Part shown: positions 26,715 through 35,693 of the stretch, in pieces
Layout of the letters: the number at the start of each line of letters is the position of its first letter
Position numbering within the stretch: position 1 is the first letter of the stretch
NCBI RefSeq assembly: GCF_029433095.1
Contig: NZ_JARNTX010000001.1
Coordinates: forward strand, 186,001-250,000
Direction of reading: 5' to 3'
Source of the DNA: Hymenobacter sp. YC55
Lineage (GTDB): Bacteria; Bacteroidota; Bacteroidia; Cytophagales; Hymenobacteraceae
Length of the DNA: 64,000 nt
Made by a program: the position numbers and the translations under genes
The notes under the pieces: generated by a model
What the model was told of the DNA's origin: nothing
Database searches by the model: none
The model's input: the letters and a program-made list of their open reading frames with translations, nothing else

Positions 26715-27173
26715 TCAGGAGAAGTAAAAAGCGGCTTCGCGGGCGCGGCGGGCCACTAAGCCCGGGCTCACCACCTTTTTGCCGTTTTTGGTGATTTTAT
26801 TCCAGGCTGCAAAAGCTGCAGTCATAGCCGCTTTATCCACGTTGCCGGCGTTGTGCAGCCGGGCAACGGTTGAGCGGGCAAAACCAGCGCTGCCGATGTT
26901 AAAGCAGAGGCTGATCATGGCAGCCAGCTGATTAGGCGTGGCCGGCTTGGTAAGGCTTTTGAGCACCGCCGGGCCAAAGCGGAGGCTGATATCTTCCTGC
27001 AGCAGATTCATGGCCTGCAGGCGCGTGAGCGTGGCCGTGTGGTAGTGCTGCTCATTCGGCAGGATCACATGCCCGATTCCAATAGTCGGCACTCCGGCAG
27101 AGCACAGATATTTTTTCGGCACAAAACCTTCCTCACGAACTAAAAAGGCTATGCCCTCCGGAGTCATTTTCAT
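26715..27173 (-). CDS. endolysin, GH24 lysozyme (T4-lysozyme type)
   Basis: It cuts the glycan strands of peptidoglycan to release phage. At 152 residues it is the normal size for the family. The catalytic Glu is in LVREEGFVPKKY (about residue 15) and the TIGIGH box follows. The Asp found after the Tyr in T4 (D20) is a Cys here (YLCSAGVPTIGIGH), as in many phage GH24 enzymes; in T4 lysozyme a Cys at this place is known to keep activity. The C-terminal GLVARRAREAAFY matches the family end. There is no signal peptide, so it depends on a holin. Confidence 0.9.
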   Translation of the reverse strand: MKMTPEGIAFLVREEGFVPKKYLCSAGVPTIGIGHVILPNEQHYHTATLTRLQAMNLLQEDISLRFGPAVLKSLTKPATPNQLAAMISLCFNIGSAGFARSTVARLHNAGNVDKAAMTAAFAAWNKITKNGKKVVSPGLVARRAREAAFYFS

Positions 27174-27197
27174 GATTACCTACTGATGAGCCGCTGA

Positions 27198-27437
27198 TTA
27201 AGCGGCGGCGGTGGTTTCGGTGAGCTCCTTGGCGCCTTTCTCCAAGGTTTTGTACTTCACGGCTTTGAGCTTGCTTACTAGCTTGCCATCCTTGCCCTTG
27301 GAAGTCTCGGAGCCGTTGGCGGATTTGGCGTGATCTTCATTAAAGAAGTGCCGACCATCTTCTAAAACGTGTACTTTTTCGAGGCTAGGCACCTGCTCAA
27401 ATGTTTCGTTAATGCCTTTGATATCGTTGATTTTCAT
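27198..27437 (-). CDS. unknown 79-residue protein between capsid and lysis genes
   Basis: A short hydrophilic protein, Lys/Glu-rich, starting MKINDIKGINETFEQVP with an Ala-rich end (TTAAA). It lies between the capsid terminator hairpin and the lysozyme gene. It could be a head-decoration or regulatory protein. No motif is recognised. Confidence 0.5.
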   Translation of the reverse strand: MKINDIKGINETFEQVPSLEKVHVLEDGRHFFNEDHAKSANGSETSKGKDGKLVSKLKAVKYKTLEKGAKELTETTAAA

Positions 27438-27515
27438 GGGGATAGATTAGTGCCGGCTCCGAGGCCTGCAGCTGCTTTTCGTGTCGTCGATGATTGGATT
27501 TTTACCCGGTGCACA

Positions 27516-27544
27516 ATGCCGGCCGCGGAACCCGCGGCCGGCAT
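27516..27544 (-). terminator. strong hairpin after the capsid gene
   Basis: ATGCCGGCCGCGG (27516-27528) and CCGCGGCCGGCAT (27532-27544) pair perfectly with a three-base loop. There is no T run on the minus side, so it may be an attenuator or RNA-stability element that raises capsid expression above the lysis genes. Confidence 0.6.
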
Positions 27545-27553
27545 GCTGGCATC

Positions 27554-28477
27554 TTACAGAGTGTAGAGGGCGAGCTCCTGACCGTAGCCATAGTTCGTGT
27601 CTACTTTCATCAGCATTTTGATGAAATAGAGCTCCGAATTGGCCTGTAGCTTCATGAACTGCACCGTAGCATCATCTACCGAGTTCATGCCTACCCAGAT
27701 GTTAGAGCCCATATCTGCCGAGCCTTTGCCGAGCAGGATGGTGTTATCTGGCATGCCGAACAGTGGCACGATGGTGCGGCCCGAAAAGCGGTTGATGCCG
27801 GCTAGCGTCATATCAACGCCCTTCAAAGCGGCCGGATTCTGCTGCGCTTCTTCCCACAGCTGAGCCGTTTTGTAGCTCACGAAGAATTTCAGGCCGGGCT
27901 CATAGAGCACATCAGCGCTCACGCGGTTGAGAGTCGAGCGGAAGGCCTGCGCAATGTTGTTCACAGTGAGCACCACCGGAGAGGCCACCTTTGGCACCTC
28001 AGCATCAGCAATGGCCCGGGTAACGATGCCATTGAAATACTTGAGGCTGTCGGTGCGGCTCGTGTCACCGCGGAGGATGGCACCACCAAGCCATTTATTG
28101 TGCTGTTTCAGGTACTCCTGAATGATTACGCTTTCAACCGTAACCGGCAGGCGCCGATCAATCAGGGTAGGATTCAACTGAGCAGCAAACCAGTGATCCT
28201 CAAAATCACGCGGATTAAACTCATCGTAGAGCATGTAATCAGCGGGAACCAGCTTGCGGCCGTCAACCGTAGCGGCGCCTTTGGGAGAGGTCGGCGTGGC
28301 TTGCCGATCCTGAATTACATCACCCACCTGAAAGCGGGGAATAGTAAATTCCTTTTTGATGCCATCCTTTACGTAGGCATGGCCACCACTTACAATCTCG
28401 TTTCCAACTACCGACTTAACGATAAAATTAGAAGCGGCCTCACCGGCATAGGAAACATCAGAAATAGTCAGAGACAT
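27554..28477 (-). CDS. major capsid protein
   Basis: A 307-residue protein directly after the protease/scaffold gene, the normal place of the capsid protein. Central features are LPVTVESVIIQEYLKQHNKWLGG, a long helix, and a conserved domain with NRFSGRTIVPLFGMPDNTILLG. The end is SELYFIKMLMKVDTNYGYGQE. The fold is presumably HK97-type. It lacks a propeptide of the HK97 kind because the scaffold is made by the protease gene. The call is by context and by similarity in pattern to other Bacteroidota phage capsids. Confidence 0.75.
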   Translation of the reverse strand: MSLTISDVSYAGEAASNFIVKSVVGNEIVSGGHAYVKDGIKKEFTIPRFQVGDVIQDRQATPTSPKGAATVDGRKLVPADYMLYDEFNPRDFEDHWFAAQLNPTLIDRRLPVTVESVIIQEYLKQHNKWLGGAILRGDTSRTDSLKYFNGIVTRAIADAEVPKVASPVVLTVNNIAQAFRSTLNRVSADVLYEPGLKFFVSYKTAQLWEEAQQNPAALKGVDMTLAGINRFSGRTIVPLFGMPDNTILLGKGSADMGSNIWVGMNSVDDATVQFMKLQANSELYFIKMLMKVDTNYGYGQELALYTL

Positions 28478-28525
28478 GGCTCAGGCTTATTTAAAAAATG
28501 GTTGGAAAATCAGGGGTTGAGGGAG

Positions 28526-28547
28526 CGGGCGGCCTATTTGCCGCCCG
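28526..28547 (-). promoter_or_regulatory. hairpin across the stop of the protease/scaffold gene
   Basis: CGGGCGGC (28526-28533) pairs perfectly with GCCGCCCG (28540-28547), six-base loop. The stop codon of the upstream gene lies in the loop. It may modulate read-through into the capsid gene or protect the capsid message. Confidence 0.45.
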
Positions 28548-29670
28548 TTTTGGCTTTGATTTCCGCCATGGCGCCGGCCGCGGTGAGCGGGGCGGTAACG
28601 GTGGTATCTTGCCCTTGAGCAATGATTTGCTCAGTGAGGGATTTGCGGGCCGGCAATGCGCTGAGCACGGCCTGCGTCTCCGAGAAATTTGTAGTAGCTA
28701 GGGCGGTGAATGAGCCTACCTGCGTGGCTAGGATTCGGCCCTCATTCACGGCAGAGGCAATCAGATCCGTTACTTTCTGCGTGTTCTGAGCAGCAGCCTC
28801 ATCAGCCATTTTCTGCTCTAGATCTTTGAGCTTGGTATCCGTTTCCTCTTTCTGTGCCTGCAACTCAGTGAGCGAGGCGGTAGCCTCAGAGAGAGCCGTA
28901 GCCTGCTGAGCTGACTTTTCGCGGAGCTCCTTTAGCTCATCGAAAGCAGCAGTTACGGCAGCGGTGCACTGCTCATCAGTAGCCTCCGCGGTGATGTTGG
29001 CCACTGCAGCAGCCTGCAGAATTGGCAATAAAATGTGCTTCATTGTTGAAGGATTTGAGGGCAAGTGGGCAGCGTAATAGGCCTGCAGCTGCAGCAGATT
29101 TTCGGCGGAGGCATTGAGCTCCGCGGCCGGCGCTAAGGCCTTTTTCTCGTTGTTGATGATGCCAGTGGCGAAACCCAGGCTCAGCGCTTCCTCCGCTGAA
29201 AGCCAGGTTTCCGCGGCCATCATGGCGCGGATCTCGTCTAGGCTGATGCCGGTGGCATTGCTGTACACCGTGGCCATGCTCTCATTGATGGCCCGCTGGC
29301 CTTCAATGGCCTGCTCTAATTGAGCAATGCCGCCCTGAGCCGGGCCGGAGCAATTGTGAATCATGAGCCGGGCGTGGGCACTCATTAGCCGCTTCCGCCC
29401 GGCCATGAAAACTAGAGAGGCTGATGAGGCCGCTATACCATCGTTGTAAGTGTCGATTTTCAGGGCGCTGGCTTTGATCATGCCGTAGATGCCCTGAGCC
29501 TCTACCCAATTGCCGCCTACTGAATTGATGCGTACCTGAGCCGAGCTTTCGCCGGAGCTCACAGCATAGGCTAAATCACTAGAAAACCGCTCCTGAGAGT
29601 AACCAACGTACTTATTGGCTTCCGTTGGGGTGCCGATGAGCGAGTAAATCTGAATGATAGGAATGGCCAT
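28534..29670 (-). CDS. ClpP-type prohead protease fused to scaffold
   Basis: The first 180 residues are a ClpP-like (S14) protease used in capsid maturation. The nucleophile is Ser82 in GIAASSAS and the His is His105 in ARLMIHNCSG. Residues about 210-378 are a coiled-coil scaffold (for example KELREKSAQQATALSEATAS) that ends in a small Gly/Lys tail. An internal ATG at 29043 (MKHILLPILQ, residue 210) would make the scaffold alone, as in nested protease/scaffold genes such as lambda C/Nu3. It is the first gene of the late minus-strand unit. The capsid gene follows. Confidence 0.8.
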   Translation of the reverse strand: MAIPIIQIYSLIGTPTEANKYVGYSQERFSSDLAYAVSSGESSAQVRINSVGGNWVEAQGIYGMIKASALKIDTYNDGIAASSASLVFMAGRKRLMSAHARLMIHNCSGPAQGGIAQLEQAIEGQRAINESMATVYSNATGISLDEIRAMMAAETWLSAEEALSLGFATGIINNEKKALAPAAELNASAENLLQLQAYYAAHLPSNPSTMKHILLPILQAAAVANITAEATDEQCTAAVTAAFDELKELREKSAQQATALSEATASLTELQAQKEETDTKLKDLEQKMADEAAAQNTQKVTDLIASAVNEGRILATQVGSFTALATTNFSETQAVLSALPARKSLTEQIIAQGQDTTVTAPLTAAGAMAEIKAKTGGK

Positions 29671-29913
29671 AGGGTGAGCAGGTTGCGCGTAAAGAGCAGC
29701 CCAAACCTACAGCCGTGGTAATTCTTGCATTTTTCTCAGTTAGATGATGAGGCATTTTTTCACCCTTAAAAGGGGAAATTTCGGCCACTCTTTTTTCTGA
29801 AAATCTAGCCTGAGAGGGTGTGTGCGTAGCTTTCTATCCTAATACGCCCCGCTTATACCCCTGCTAGGCCTCCGAAATGCATTTCCGGCTGCAGTGGAGG
29901 CAGTTTTTGCATT
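29671..29913. promoter_or_regulatory. divergent control region, protease/capsid vs terminase
   Basis: About 240 bases lie between the start of the minus-strand structural operon and the plus-strand packaging operon, so both late promoters should be here. The region is AT-richer than its neighbours, with a run at 29753-29800. I cannot assign -33/-7 boxes with confidence. Confidence 0.45.
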
Positions 29914-30666
29914 ATGGCCACACCTCCCCAAGATGATGATCAGCCTCAGAAAAGAGGCCGCAAAAAGCCAGTGCCGGCAGCGGCGCCGGCGGAGTCCTAC
30001 TTCACTGGATCGGAGGCCTCAGCTGAGGATGCTCCGGAGCCTGCCGCTGAACAGCCGCTAAGTGATGAGGAAAAGGCCTTGCTTTTCGGCCGCAAGCCTA
30101 CCAGGGAGGAAGAAATAGCCGAGAGTGCCGCCAAGTTTCAAGGCATCCTAGATTATCTAGGCATTGAAACCAAGCAAGGCAAACGGGGCAAGTATGCCGG
30201 TCGGGAAGATGCCAGCCGCAACCGGGCCGAAATCCGGCGGGTGATGCTGGATTACATCAAGAATGAGCACCGGAGCCCTACGGTGCAGGAAATTTGTGAG
30301 GCCACCGGCCTCTCAGATAAGACGGTAAAAGCCCACAAAAAGCACATCAAGCTAGGCGACGGTAGCAGCAACATCTATCAGCAGCTGACGCATGATGTAG
30401 TGATGGCCATCTACAAAAAGGCCCGCGGCTATACCTACCCATCTGAAAAGCTGCTAGTAGTGTCCGGCGGTAAAGGGGAGCCCTCCGAAGTGGAGCGGCA
30501 TGATATCACCATGCATGTACAGCCGGATATGGCTGCCGCTAACCTCTGGCTAAAAGCCATTGAGGGTATGAGTGATAAGAGCGAAACCAAGCATTCCGGC
30601 GAAATCAAAGGCGGCGGCGGGTTCCATTTCGAGTATGTAGCGCCGGCGGCCCCTAGCAATGAGTAA
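29914..30666 (+). CDS. small terminase subunit-like protein
   Basis: A 250-residue protein that precedes and overlaps the large terminase gene by eight bases. The first 75 residues are Ala/Pro/Glu-rich and disordered. A helix-turn-helix lies near 125-150 (PTVQEICEATGLSDKTVKAH), as in DNA-recognising small terminase subunits. The C-terminal 60 residues are Gly-rich with a strand end (GGGGFHFEYV). A transcription regulator is the alternative, but position favours terminase. Confidence 0.72.
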   Translation: MATPPQDDDQPQKRGRKKPVPAAAPAESYFTGSEASAEDAPEPAAEQPLSDEEKALLFGRKPTREEEIAESAAKFQGILDYLGIETKQGKRGKYAGREDASRNRAEIRRVMLDYIKNEHRSPTVQEICEATGLSDKTVKAHKKHIKLGDGSSNIYQQLTHDVVMAIYKKARGYTYPSEKLLVVSGGKGEPSEVERHDITMHVQPDMAAANLWLKAIEGMSDKSETKHSGEIKGGGGFHFEYVAPAAPSNE

Positions 30667-32215
30667 GAAGGCCAAAAAGCAAGCTGCAGCCCCCCCCGCG
30701 GCCATTCCTGCCGGCGCTAAAAAGCTCCGGTTTGTGCCATCTTGGAAACAGCATTTAGCGTGGCAGGCCTTAGAGGATAACACCACTGAGGAACTAGTGT
30801 ATGGTGGCGCGGCCGGTGGTGGTAAGAGTTGGTTGGGTGCTAGTTGGAAGATTTACCGTCGGCTCCGCTACCCAGGCAGCCGCGGCATGACTGCGCGCAC
30901 CATTTTCAACGATCTAAAGGAGTCGACTCTCATCACCTACTTTGAGGTGCTGAGCCGTTGGGGTATGGAGGCCGGCAAGGATTACGCATACCATGGCACG
31001 GATCACTATATCCAATTTGCCAACGGCAGCCGGGAAGTGTTCAAGGCCTTAGGATGGATGCCGGCAGATCCGGATTATCAGCGCTTAGGTAGCTCCGAGT
31101 ACACTGATATATGGATTGAGGAAGCCGGAGACGGTTTGCCCCAAAAGGCCGCTCAGATTGCTAAGAGCCGGATCAGATGGAAGCTGCCGGAGTTTGGGCT
31201 GATTCCTAAGCTGCTCATCACCTGTAACCCGGGCTATCACTGGATTAGAAATGCTTATTTCTATGATGATGAGGATAACCCGGTGCAGCTGAAAGCAGAT
31301 CAGAAAGTGATCAAAGCGCTCGTTACGGATAACCCTGATCTAGATTTTGTAAAGCAGTACAAAAAGAACCTTGAAGGGCTCTCAGACTACGATAGAGCCC
31401 GTTTGCTAGAGGGAGATTGGAACGCCGTTGAAAAAACGGGTGGTGAGATGTACAGCCAATTCAGCACCGAAACGCACTCCGGCGCCTACGCGGATCGGTA
31501 TGATCCGGAACTGCCGCTGCACATTACACTAGACTTCAATACGGCGCCCTACATGACGCTGAATGTGCATCAGATCTATCAGACTGATGAGGGCTTTGAG
31601 GCGGTGCAGCTGGCAGAATTTTGCCCGGTATCACCCGATAACACCACAAAGGCCACCTGCCGGATCTTCTTGGAAAAGTTCGGTGATCATGAGGCGGAGG
31701 TGTTTGTGTATGGTGATCCGAGCGGCAAGAAGGAAGATACCCGATCCGAGAAAGGGCACAATGATTTTACCATTGTGCTCAATGAGTTGGACGTGATGCC
31801 ACACGTTACCAAGCGCGTAGGCACGTCGGCTCCATCGGTGAGCATGCGCTGCAACTGGATCAGTGAGGTGCATGGCGGCAAGGTTCTCGGCCTCACTTTC
31901 CTCTATGATAAAAGCTGCCGGAATACCCTGCAGGATTATCAGAAAGTGAAAAAGGGCGCTGATGGTACCAAGGAAAAGCGCCGGGTGAAAGATCCTAACA
32001 CCGGCATCAGCTATGAGCCTTATGGCCATACGAGTGATGCAAATGATTACTTCTACTGCAAAGCATTTGCCACCCAGTACAAGCAATTCAAGAACCGTAA
32101 GCGCCGGCCGGGCTCCGGCAAGAACAAGGAGGCTGCCGGCGAAAACCCCCATACGCCGGCGCCGAAAGCAGCCCCCCGCGCGCGGCCGGCCCGCTCACCT
32201 AAAAACCGTTTTTAG
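30659..32215 (+). CDS. terL: terminase large subunit
   Basis: This DNA packaging motor is 518 residues long. Walker A is GGAAGGGKS (residues 49-57, Lys56) and Walker B is YTDIWIEEA (about 148-156). The RNase H-like nuclease shows LDFN (about 291), VYGDPSGKKEDTR (about 355-367) and TSDANDYF (about 460). The tail is basic with Pro/Arg, useful for portal or DNA binding. It overlaps the small subunit by eight bases. All key residues of a working terminase appear present. The type of packaging (cos or headful) cannot be read directly. Confidence 0.93.
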   Translation: MSKKAKKQAAAPPAAIPAGAKKLRFVPSWKQHLAWQALEDNTTEELVYGGAAGGGKSWLGASWKIYRRLRYPGSRGMTARTIFNDLKESTLITYFEVLSRWGMEAGKDYAYHGTDHYIQFANGSREVFKALGWMPADPDYQRLGSSEYTDIWIEEAGDGLPQKAAQIAKSRIRWKLPEFGLIPKLLITCNPGYHWIRNAYFYDDEDNPVQLKADQKVIKALVTDNPDLDFVKQYKKNLEGLSDYDRARLLEGDWNAVEKTGGEMYSQFSTETHSGAYADRYDPELPLHITLDFNTAPYMTLNVHQIYQTDEGFEAVQLAEFCPVSPDNTTKATCRIFLEKFGDHEAEVFVYGDPSGKKEDTRSEKGHNDFTIVLNELDVMPHVTKRVGTSAPSVSMRCNWISEVHGGKVLGLTFLYDKSCRNTLQDYQKVKKGADGTKEKRRVKDPNTGISYEPYGHTSDANDYFYCKAFATQYKQFKNRKRRPGSGKNKEAAGENPHTPAPKAAPRARPARSPKNRF

Positions 32216-32216
32216 C

Positions 32217-32861
32217 ATGCCGTTTCTACTTAAACAGGATTATGGTGTGCAGATCAAACAGGATCTGCTCAGCACGGTGATAGATGCCACCGATAGCATC
32301 CGGACAGAGGCAGAGCTCAGTGCTCAGGAGGAAATTGAGGGCTACCTGAGAGGCCGCTATGATTTAGCGGCCTGCTTTCCGTATCTGCAGCCGTGGAACA
32401 CCCTGCAGCAGTATGAGCCCGGCGCGGTGGTGCACCATGGTGCCAGTGCCGCCGGCCTGCAGTTCGTGTACGTGGCCACCCGGCAGAGCAACGGGGAGGC
32501 GCCGGTGCTGCCAGGTGCCGCGGTGGTGGCCGGGCCGCTTGTCGACGATGATGAGCAGCAGACTACACCAGCGCCGGCGCCGGCGTGGGTGCTGAAAGAT
32601 CCGCGGCGGGCGCTGCTCAAAACCTACCTGATTGATTGTGCCCTGTACCTGATGCACTGCCGGCAGAATCCGCGGGCCGTGCCTCAGATACGGCAGGATC
32701 GGTATGATGCCGCTATAGCATGGCTCAACCTAGTACGGCAGGGCAAGATCAGCGCCGGCCTGCCAGCGCTGCCGGACGTGGCCAAAGATGGCACCCCTAA
32801 CAAAGAAAGCATCCGGCCCCGCGGTGGCTCCCTCTCTCCTAAAATGCGCAATACCTACTAA
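32217..32861 (+). CDS. DUF1320 / Mu gp36-like head-tail connector
   Basis: I use the ATG at 32217 (MPFLLKQDYGVQIKQDLLSTVID), one base after the terminase stop. The 214-residue protein starts with the DUF1320 pattern (helices, 'EEIEGYLRGRYDL'). In Mu and relatives these proteins lie at the head-tail joint. The middle has an Ala/Pro loop (QQTTPAPAPAWV) and the C-terminal part contains helices with conserved Arg (QIRQDRYDAAIAWLN). It lies between terminase and portal genes. Confidence 0.65.
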   Translation: MPFLLKQDYGVQIKQDLLSTVIDATDSIRTEAELSAQEEIEGYLRGRYDLAACFPYLQPWNTLQQYEPGAVVHHGASAAGLQFVYVATRQSNGEAPVLPGAAVVAGPLVDDDEQQTTPAPAPAWVLKDPRRALLKTYLIDCALYLMHCRQNPRAVPQIRQDRYDAAIAWLNLVRQGKISAGLPALPDVAKDGTPNKESIRPRGGSLSPKMRNTY

Positions 32862-32862
32862 G

Positions 32863-35229
32863 ATGGCCTTCAATTTCCCTCAGAAACTAGCCGAGCTCAA
32901 TCCGTTCAAGCGTTTCGGCAAGAATGCCGGCAAAGAAAGCATCCGAAACCGGATGTATCCGGTGCAGGTGCACCGGCTCCGGCAGGACGTTGGAAAGTGG
33001 CGCTCTGCCTTAGATCAGGCTGAAAACGTCTATTTCCCCAACCGCACGGAACTGCTCAACATCTACTCGGATCTGATTCTAGATCTGCACCTGAGCTCCG
33101 TGATGGAAACCCGGCTCATCAATGTGCTGAGCCGGCCGTTTAAGCTAGAAAACGCGGCCGGAGTAGAGCAGCCGGACCTCACCAAGCTGCTTAAAAAGCC
33201 GTGGTTTCGGAAGTTCTGCACCTTCGTTTTAGAGAAAAACTACTATGGCCACAGCCTGATTGAGTTCCCGCTGCCGGTTGATGGTGAATTTAGAAATGTG
33301 GACCTGGTACCGCGGCAGTACGTGAGCCCTGAACTCGGAATAGTGCGCACGATGCCCGGCATGATCACCGGCACCGACTTCCGCACAGATCCGGCCTTTA
33401 CGCCGTGGCTGATTGAGGTCGGTGATCCTACGGATCTCGGACTGCTCAACAAAGCGGCACCGATGGCGCTCTATAAGAAAAACGTTGTTTCGGCGTGGGC
33501 TGACTTCACCGAGATTTTTGGCATGCCCTACCGGGCCGTGACTACCGAGGCGGAAGGCGAGGAACTAGAACGGATTGAGGAAATCATACGGGATATGGGT
33601 CAGGCTTCCTACGGCGTGTTCCCGGATGATGTGAAAATAGAGTTTATCAGCGCGGCCACCGCAAACGAGCGGCTGTATGACACGTTCATTGAGCGGGCAA
33701 ACTCCGAGCTCAGCAAGCTGATTCTAGGGCAAACCATGACCACCGATAGCGGCAGCAGCCGCTCTCAGGGAGAGGTGCATGAGCGAGTAGCAGCCAACTA
33801 CACCCGGGCGGATTCGGAAATGCTGCTCAACGTCATCAATGAGCAGCTGCTGCCGTTGATGATCCGGCATGGCTACCGGCTGCAGGGCTGCTCATTCGTG
33901 TGGGATGATGCCGAGCAAATCAGCAAAAAGGATCTGTTTGATATCACCAAAGGTATCATGACGGACTCCGGCTATAAAGTGAGCCGCAAGTGGCTAGAGG
34001 CCACATTTGGCGTAGAATTGGAGCCGGAAGCCTCCGAAAATGCTCCAGGTACTACGGCCGCCGGCGGCGCGGTGGCTGCCGAGGTGAAGCCGATTCTAGG
34101 CTATCATATTGAGGCCGGCGTAGTGAATCGGAATGAGGCCCGGGCTCAGCTGAACTTGAAGCCAGAGGATGAAAGCGAGGCCATAGCTCAGCGTAAGCTA
34201 AAGGCTCAGCTGAGTGTGCTGCAGGCAGCCACCGCGGCCGGCGTACCGTTGGAGGCGGCGCTGCAGCTGGCAAACCTAAGCATCAACCTGCCTAAGCCCG
34301 GGGCACCCGATGAGCCGGAGCCGGATGGTGATGGCTCAGGCGGCCCAGGTGCACCGGATGCCGGCCTGCCGGGAAAGTCTAAGGGCTCACCGGCCGGCGG
34401 CCTGCCGGTGAGCCCGGCGGCTGATGTATCGGCGCTCTATGGCGGCAGCTGCTGCAACGGTAGCCACAGCACGGCCGCGGTGCAGGCCTCTGCTGCCGAT
34501 GAGAAAAAGCTGCAGGATCTGATAGATCGGCTCATCAGCGTGATCTATGCCGGCGCCGGTGATCCGGAGGCCTTGCTAGTGGATTTGCCGCTCTATGAGT
34601 ACATCAGTGAGCAGCTAGGGGCAGCTATTGAGATTGCGTGGAAAGCACCTGATCCGAAGCTCAAAGCCTTTCTGTACAAAAATGTGCAGCGGTTCAGTGG
34701 CTTTAAAACTTACCGGGTTTGTCAGGAGCTCACGCGCAAGCTCTATGGTGAGGCCGGTGAGATCCGGCCGTTTGCCGACTTTAAAGCCGATGCCCTACAG
34801 CTGAATCAGCTCTACAATGTGCACCACCTCAAAACAGAGTATGAGCATGCCGTGGCCGGCGCTCAGATGGCCTCAAAGTGGGCATCATTCGATGAGGGCG
34901 CGGTGCTGCAGTATCGGACGGTAGGTGATGATCTAGTGCGGCCGGAACATCGGAAGTGGGATAACATCACCTTGCCGGCCTCACATCCATGGTGGCAAAG
35001 TCACTATCCGCCCAATGATTGGAACTGCCGTTGTGATGCGGTTGAGGTAGTTGATGATGAGCATCAGCTGAGCTCCGCTGAGCAGCTGCAGGATATGCCA
35101 GAGGTGCCGGCATTGTTCAGCCACAACGTAGGCACCACCGGCAAACTGTTTGCCGATGAGCACCCCTATTTCCAGGTGCCGAAAAAGGTGGCCACCAAAA
35201 TAGAGCAGCAGCTGCAGCTAACTTTTTAG
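32863..35229 (+). CDS. portal protein (DUF935) fused to a MuF head protein
   Basis: A 788-residue two-part protein. Residues about 1-430 are a DUF935-type (Mu gp29-like) portal, with the pattern PVQVHRLRQDVGKWRSALDQAE and 'SRSQGEVHERVAANYTRADS' (about 300-330). A long Ala/Gly/Pro linker follows (about 470-540). The C-terminal part carries the MuF pattern, with PEHRKWDNI and HYPPNDWNCRCD (about 715-724). MuF proteins enter the cell with the DNA. In Mu these are two genes, gp29 and gp30. I use the ATG at 32863, two bases after the previous stop. Confidence 0.8.
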   Translation: MAFNFPQKLAELNPFKRFGKNAGKESIRNRMYPVQVHRLRQDVGKWRSALDQAENVYFPNRTELLNIYSDLILDLHLSSVMETRLINVLSRPFKLENAAGVEQPDLTKLLKKPWFRKFCTFVLEKNYYGHSLIEFPLPVDGEFRNVDLVPRQYVSPELGIVRTMPGMITGTDFRTDPAFTPWLIEVGDPTDLGLLNKAAPMALYKKNVVSAWADFTEIFGMPYRAVTTEAEGEELERIEEIIRDMGQASYGVFPDDVKIEFISAATANERLYDTFIERANSELSKLILGQTMTTDSGSSRSQGEVHERVAANYTRADSEMLLNVINEQLLPLMIRHGYRLQGCSFVWDDAEQISKKDLFDITKGIMTDSGYKVSRKWLEATFGVELEPEASENAPGTTAAGGAVAAEVKPILGYHIEAGVVNRNEARAQLNLKPEDESEAIAQRKLKAQLSVLQAATAAGVPLEAALQLANLSINLPKPGAPDEPEPDGDGSGGPGAPDAGLPGKSKGSPAGGLPVSPAADVSALYGGSCCNGSHSTAAVQASAADEKKLQDLIDRLISVIYAGAGDPEALLVDLPLYEYISEQLGAAIEIAWKAPDPKLKAFLYKNVQRFSGFKTYRVCQELTRKLYGEAGEIRPFADFKADALQLNQLYNVHHLKTEYEHAVAGAQMASKWASFDEGAVLQYRTVGDDLVRPEHRKWDNITLPASHPWWQSHYPPNDWNCRCDAVEVVDDEHQLSSAEQLQDMPEVPALFSHNVGTTGKLFADEHPYFQVPKKVATKIEQQLQLTF

Positions 35230-35231
35230 CC

Positions 35232-35693
35232 ATGGCCACACGAAACGATTTTAAGGTCTTCCAAAAGGAGGCCACCAAGATGCTCCGCGGGCTGCCTAAA
35301 ATGATCGGCAAGATGGCGCTTGTTGAGGCCTCCGATAATTTCCGCAAACAGGGCCACGAAAACGACTCCGGCGCTTTTGTGCCATGGGCACCCCGCAAGA
35401 CCAACAAGCCAGAGCACGGCCGCACTCGCAACGATGGCCAACGTGATCGGCGCTACCGGGTGCCGAAAGGCCGGGCCATATTGGTGCAGAGCGGCCGGCT
35501 CCGGCGGAGCCTGCGGATCGTGAGCAGCACGGCCTCATCTATCACCATCGGTACAGATGTGCCCTATGCTGAGCCGCTGCAGGAAGGTAATCAGCATCTG
35601 CCGGCGCGGCCGTTCCTCACCGCTGGTAAATCATTCAGAGAAAAAGTGCTCCGAAAAACGGCAGCCGATATCACCAAACTACTAAACCGATGA
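35232..35693 (+). CDS. phage virion morphogenesis protein (Mu gpG / P2 gpS-like)
   Basis: A 153-residue protein that starts two bases after the portal-MuF gene. It has the tail-completion family features: an N-terminal helical part with FVPWAPRKTNKPEHG, the LVQSGRLRRSL turn, and YAEPLQEGNQHLPARPFL, which matches the family 'YAxxHQxG....PARPFL' box. In P2 and Mu these proteins act in tail completion and head-tail joining. Confidence 0.82.
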   Translation: MATRNDFKVFQKEATKMLRGLPKMIGKMALVEASDNFRKQGHENDSGAFVPWAPRKTNKPEHGRTRNDGQRDRRYRVPKGRAILVQSGRLRRSLRIVSSTASSITIGTDVPYAEPLQEGNQHLPARPFLTAGKSFREKVLRKTAADITKLLNR

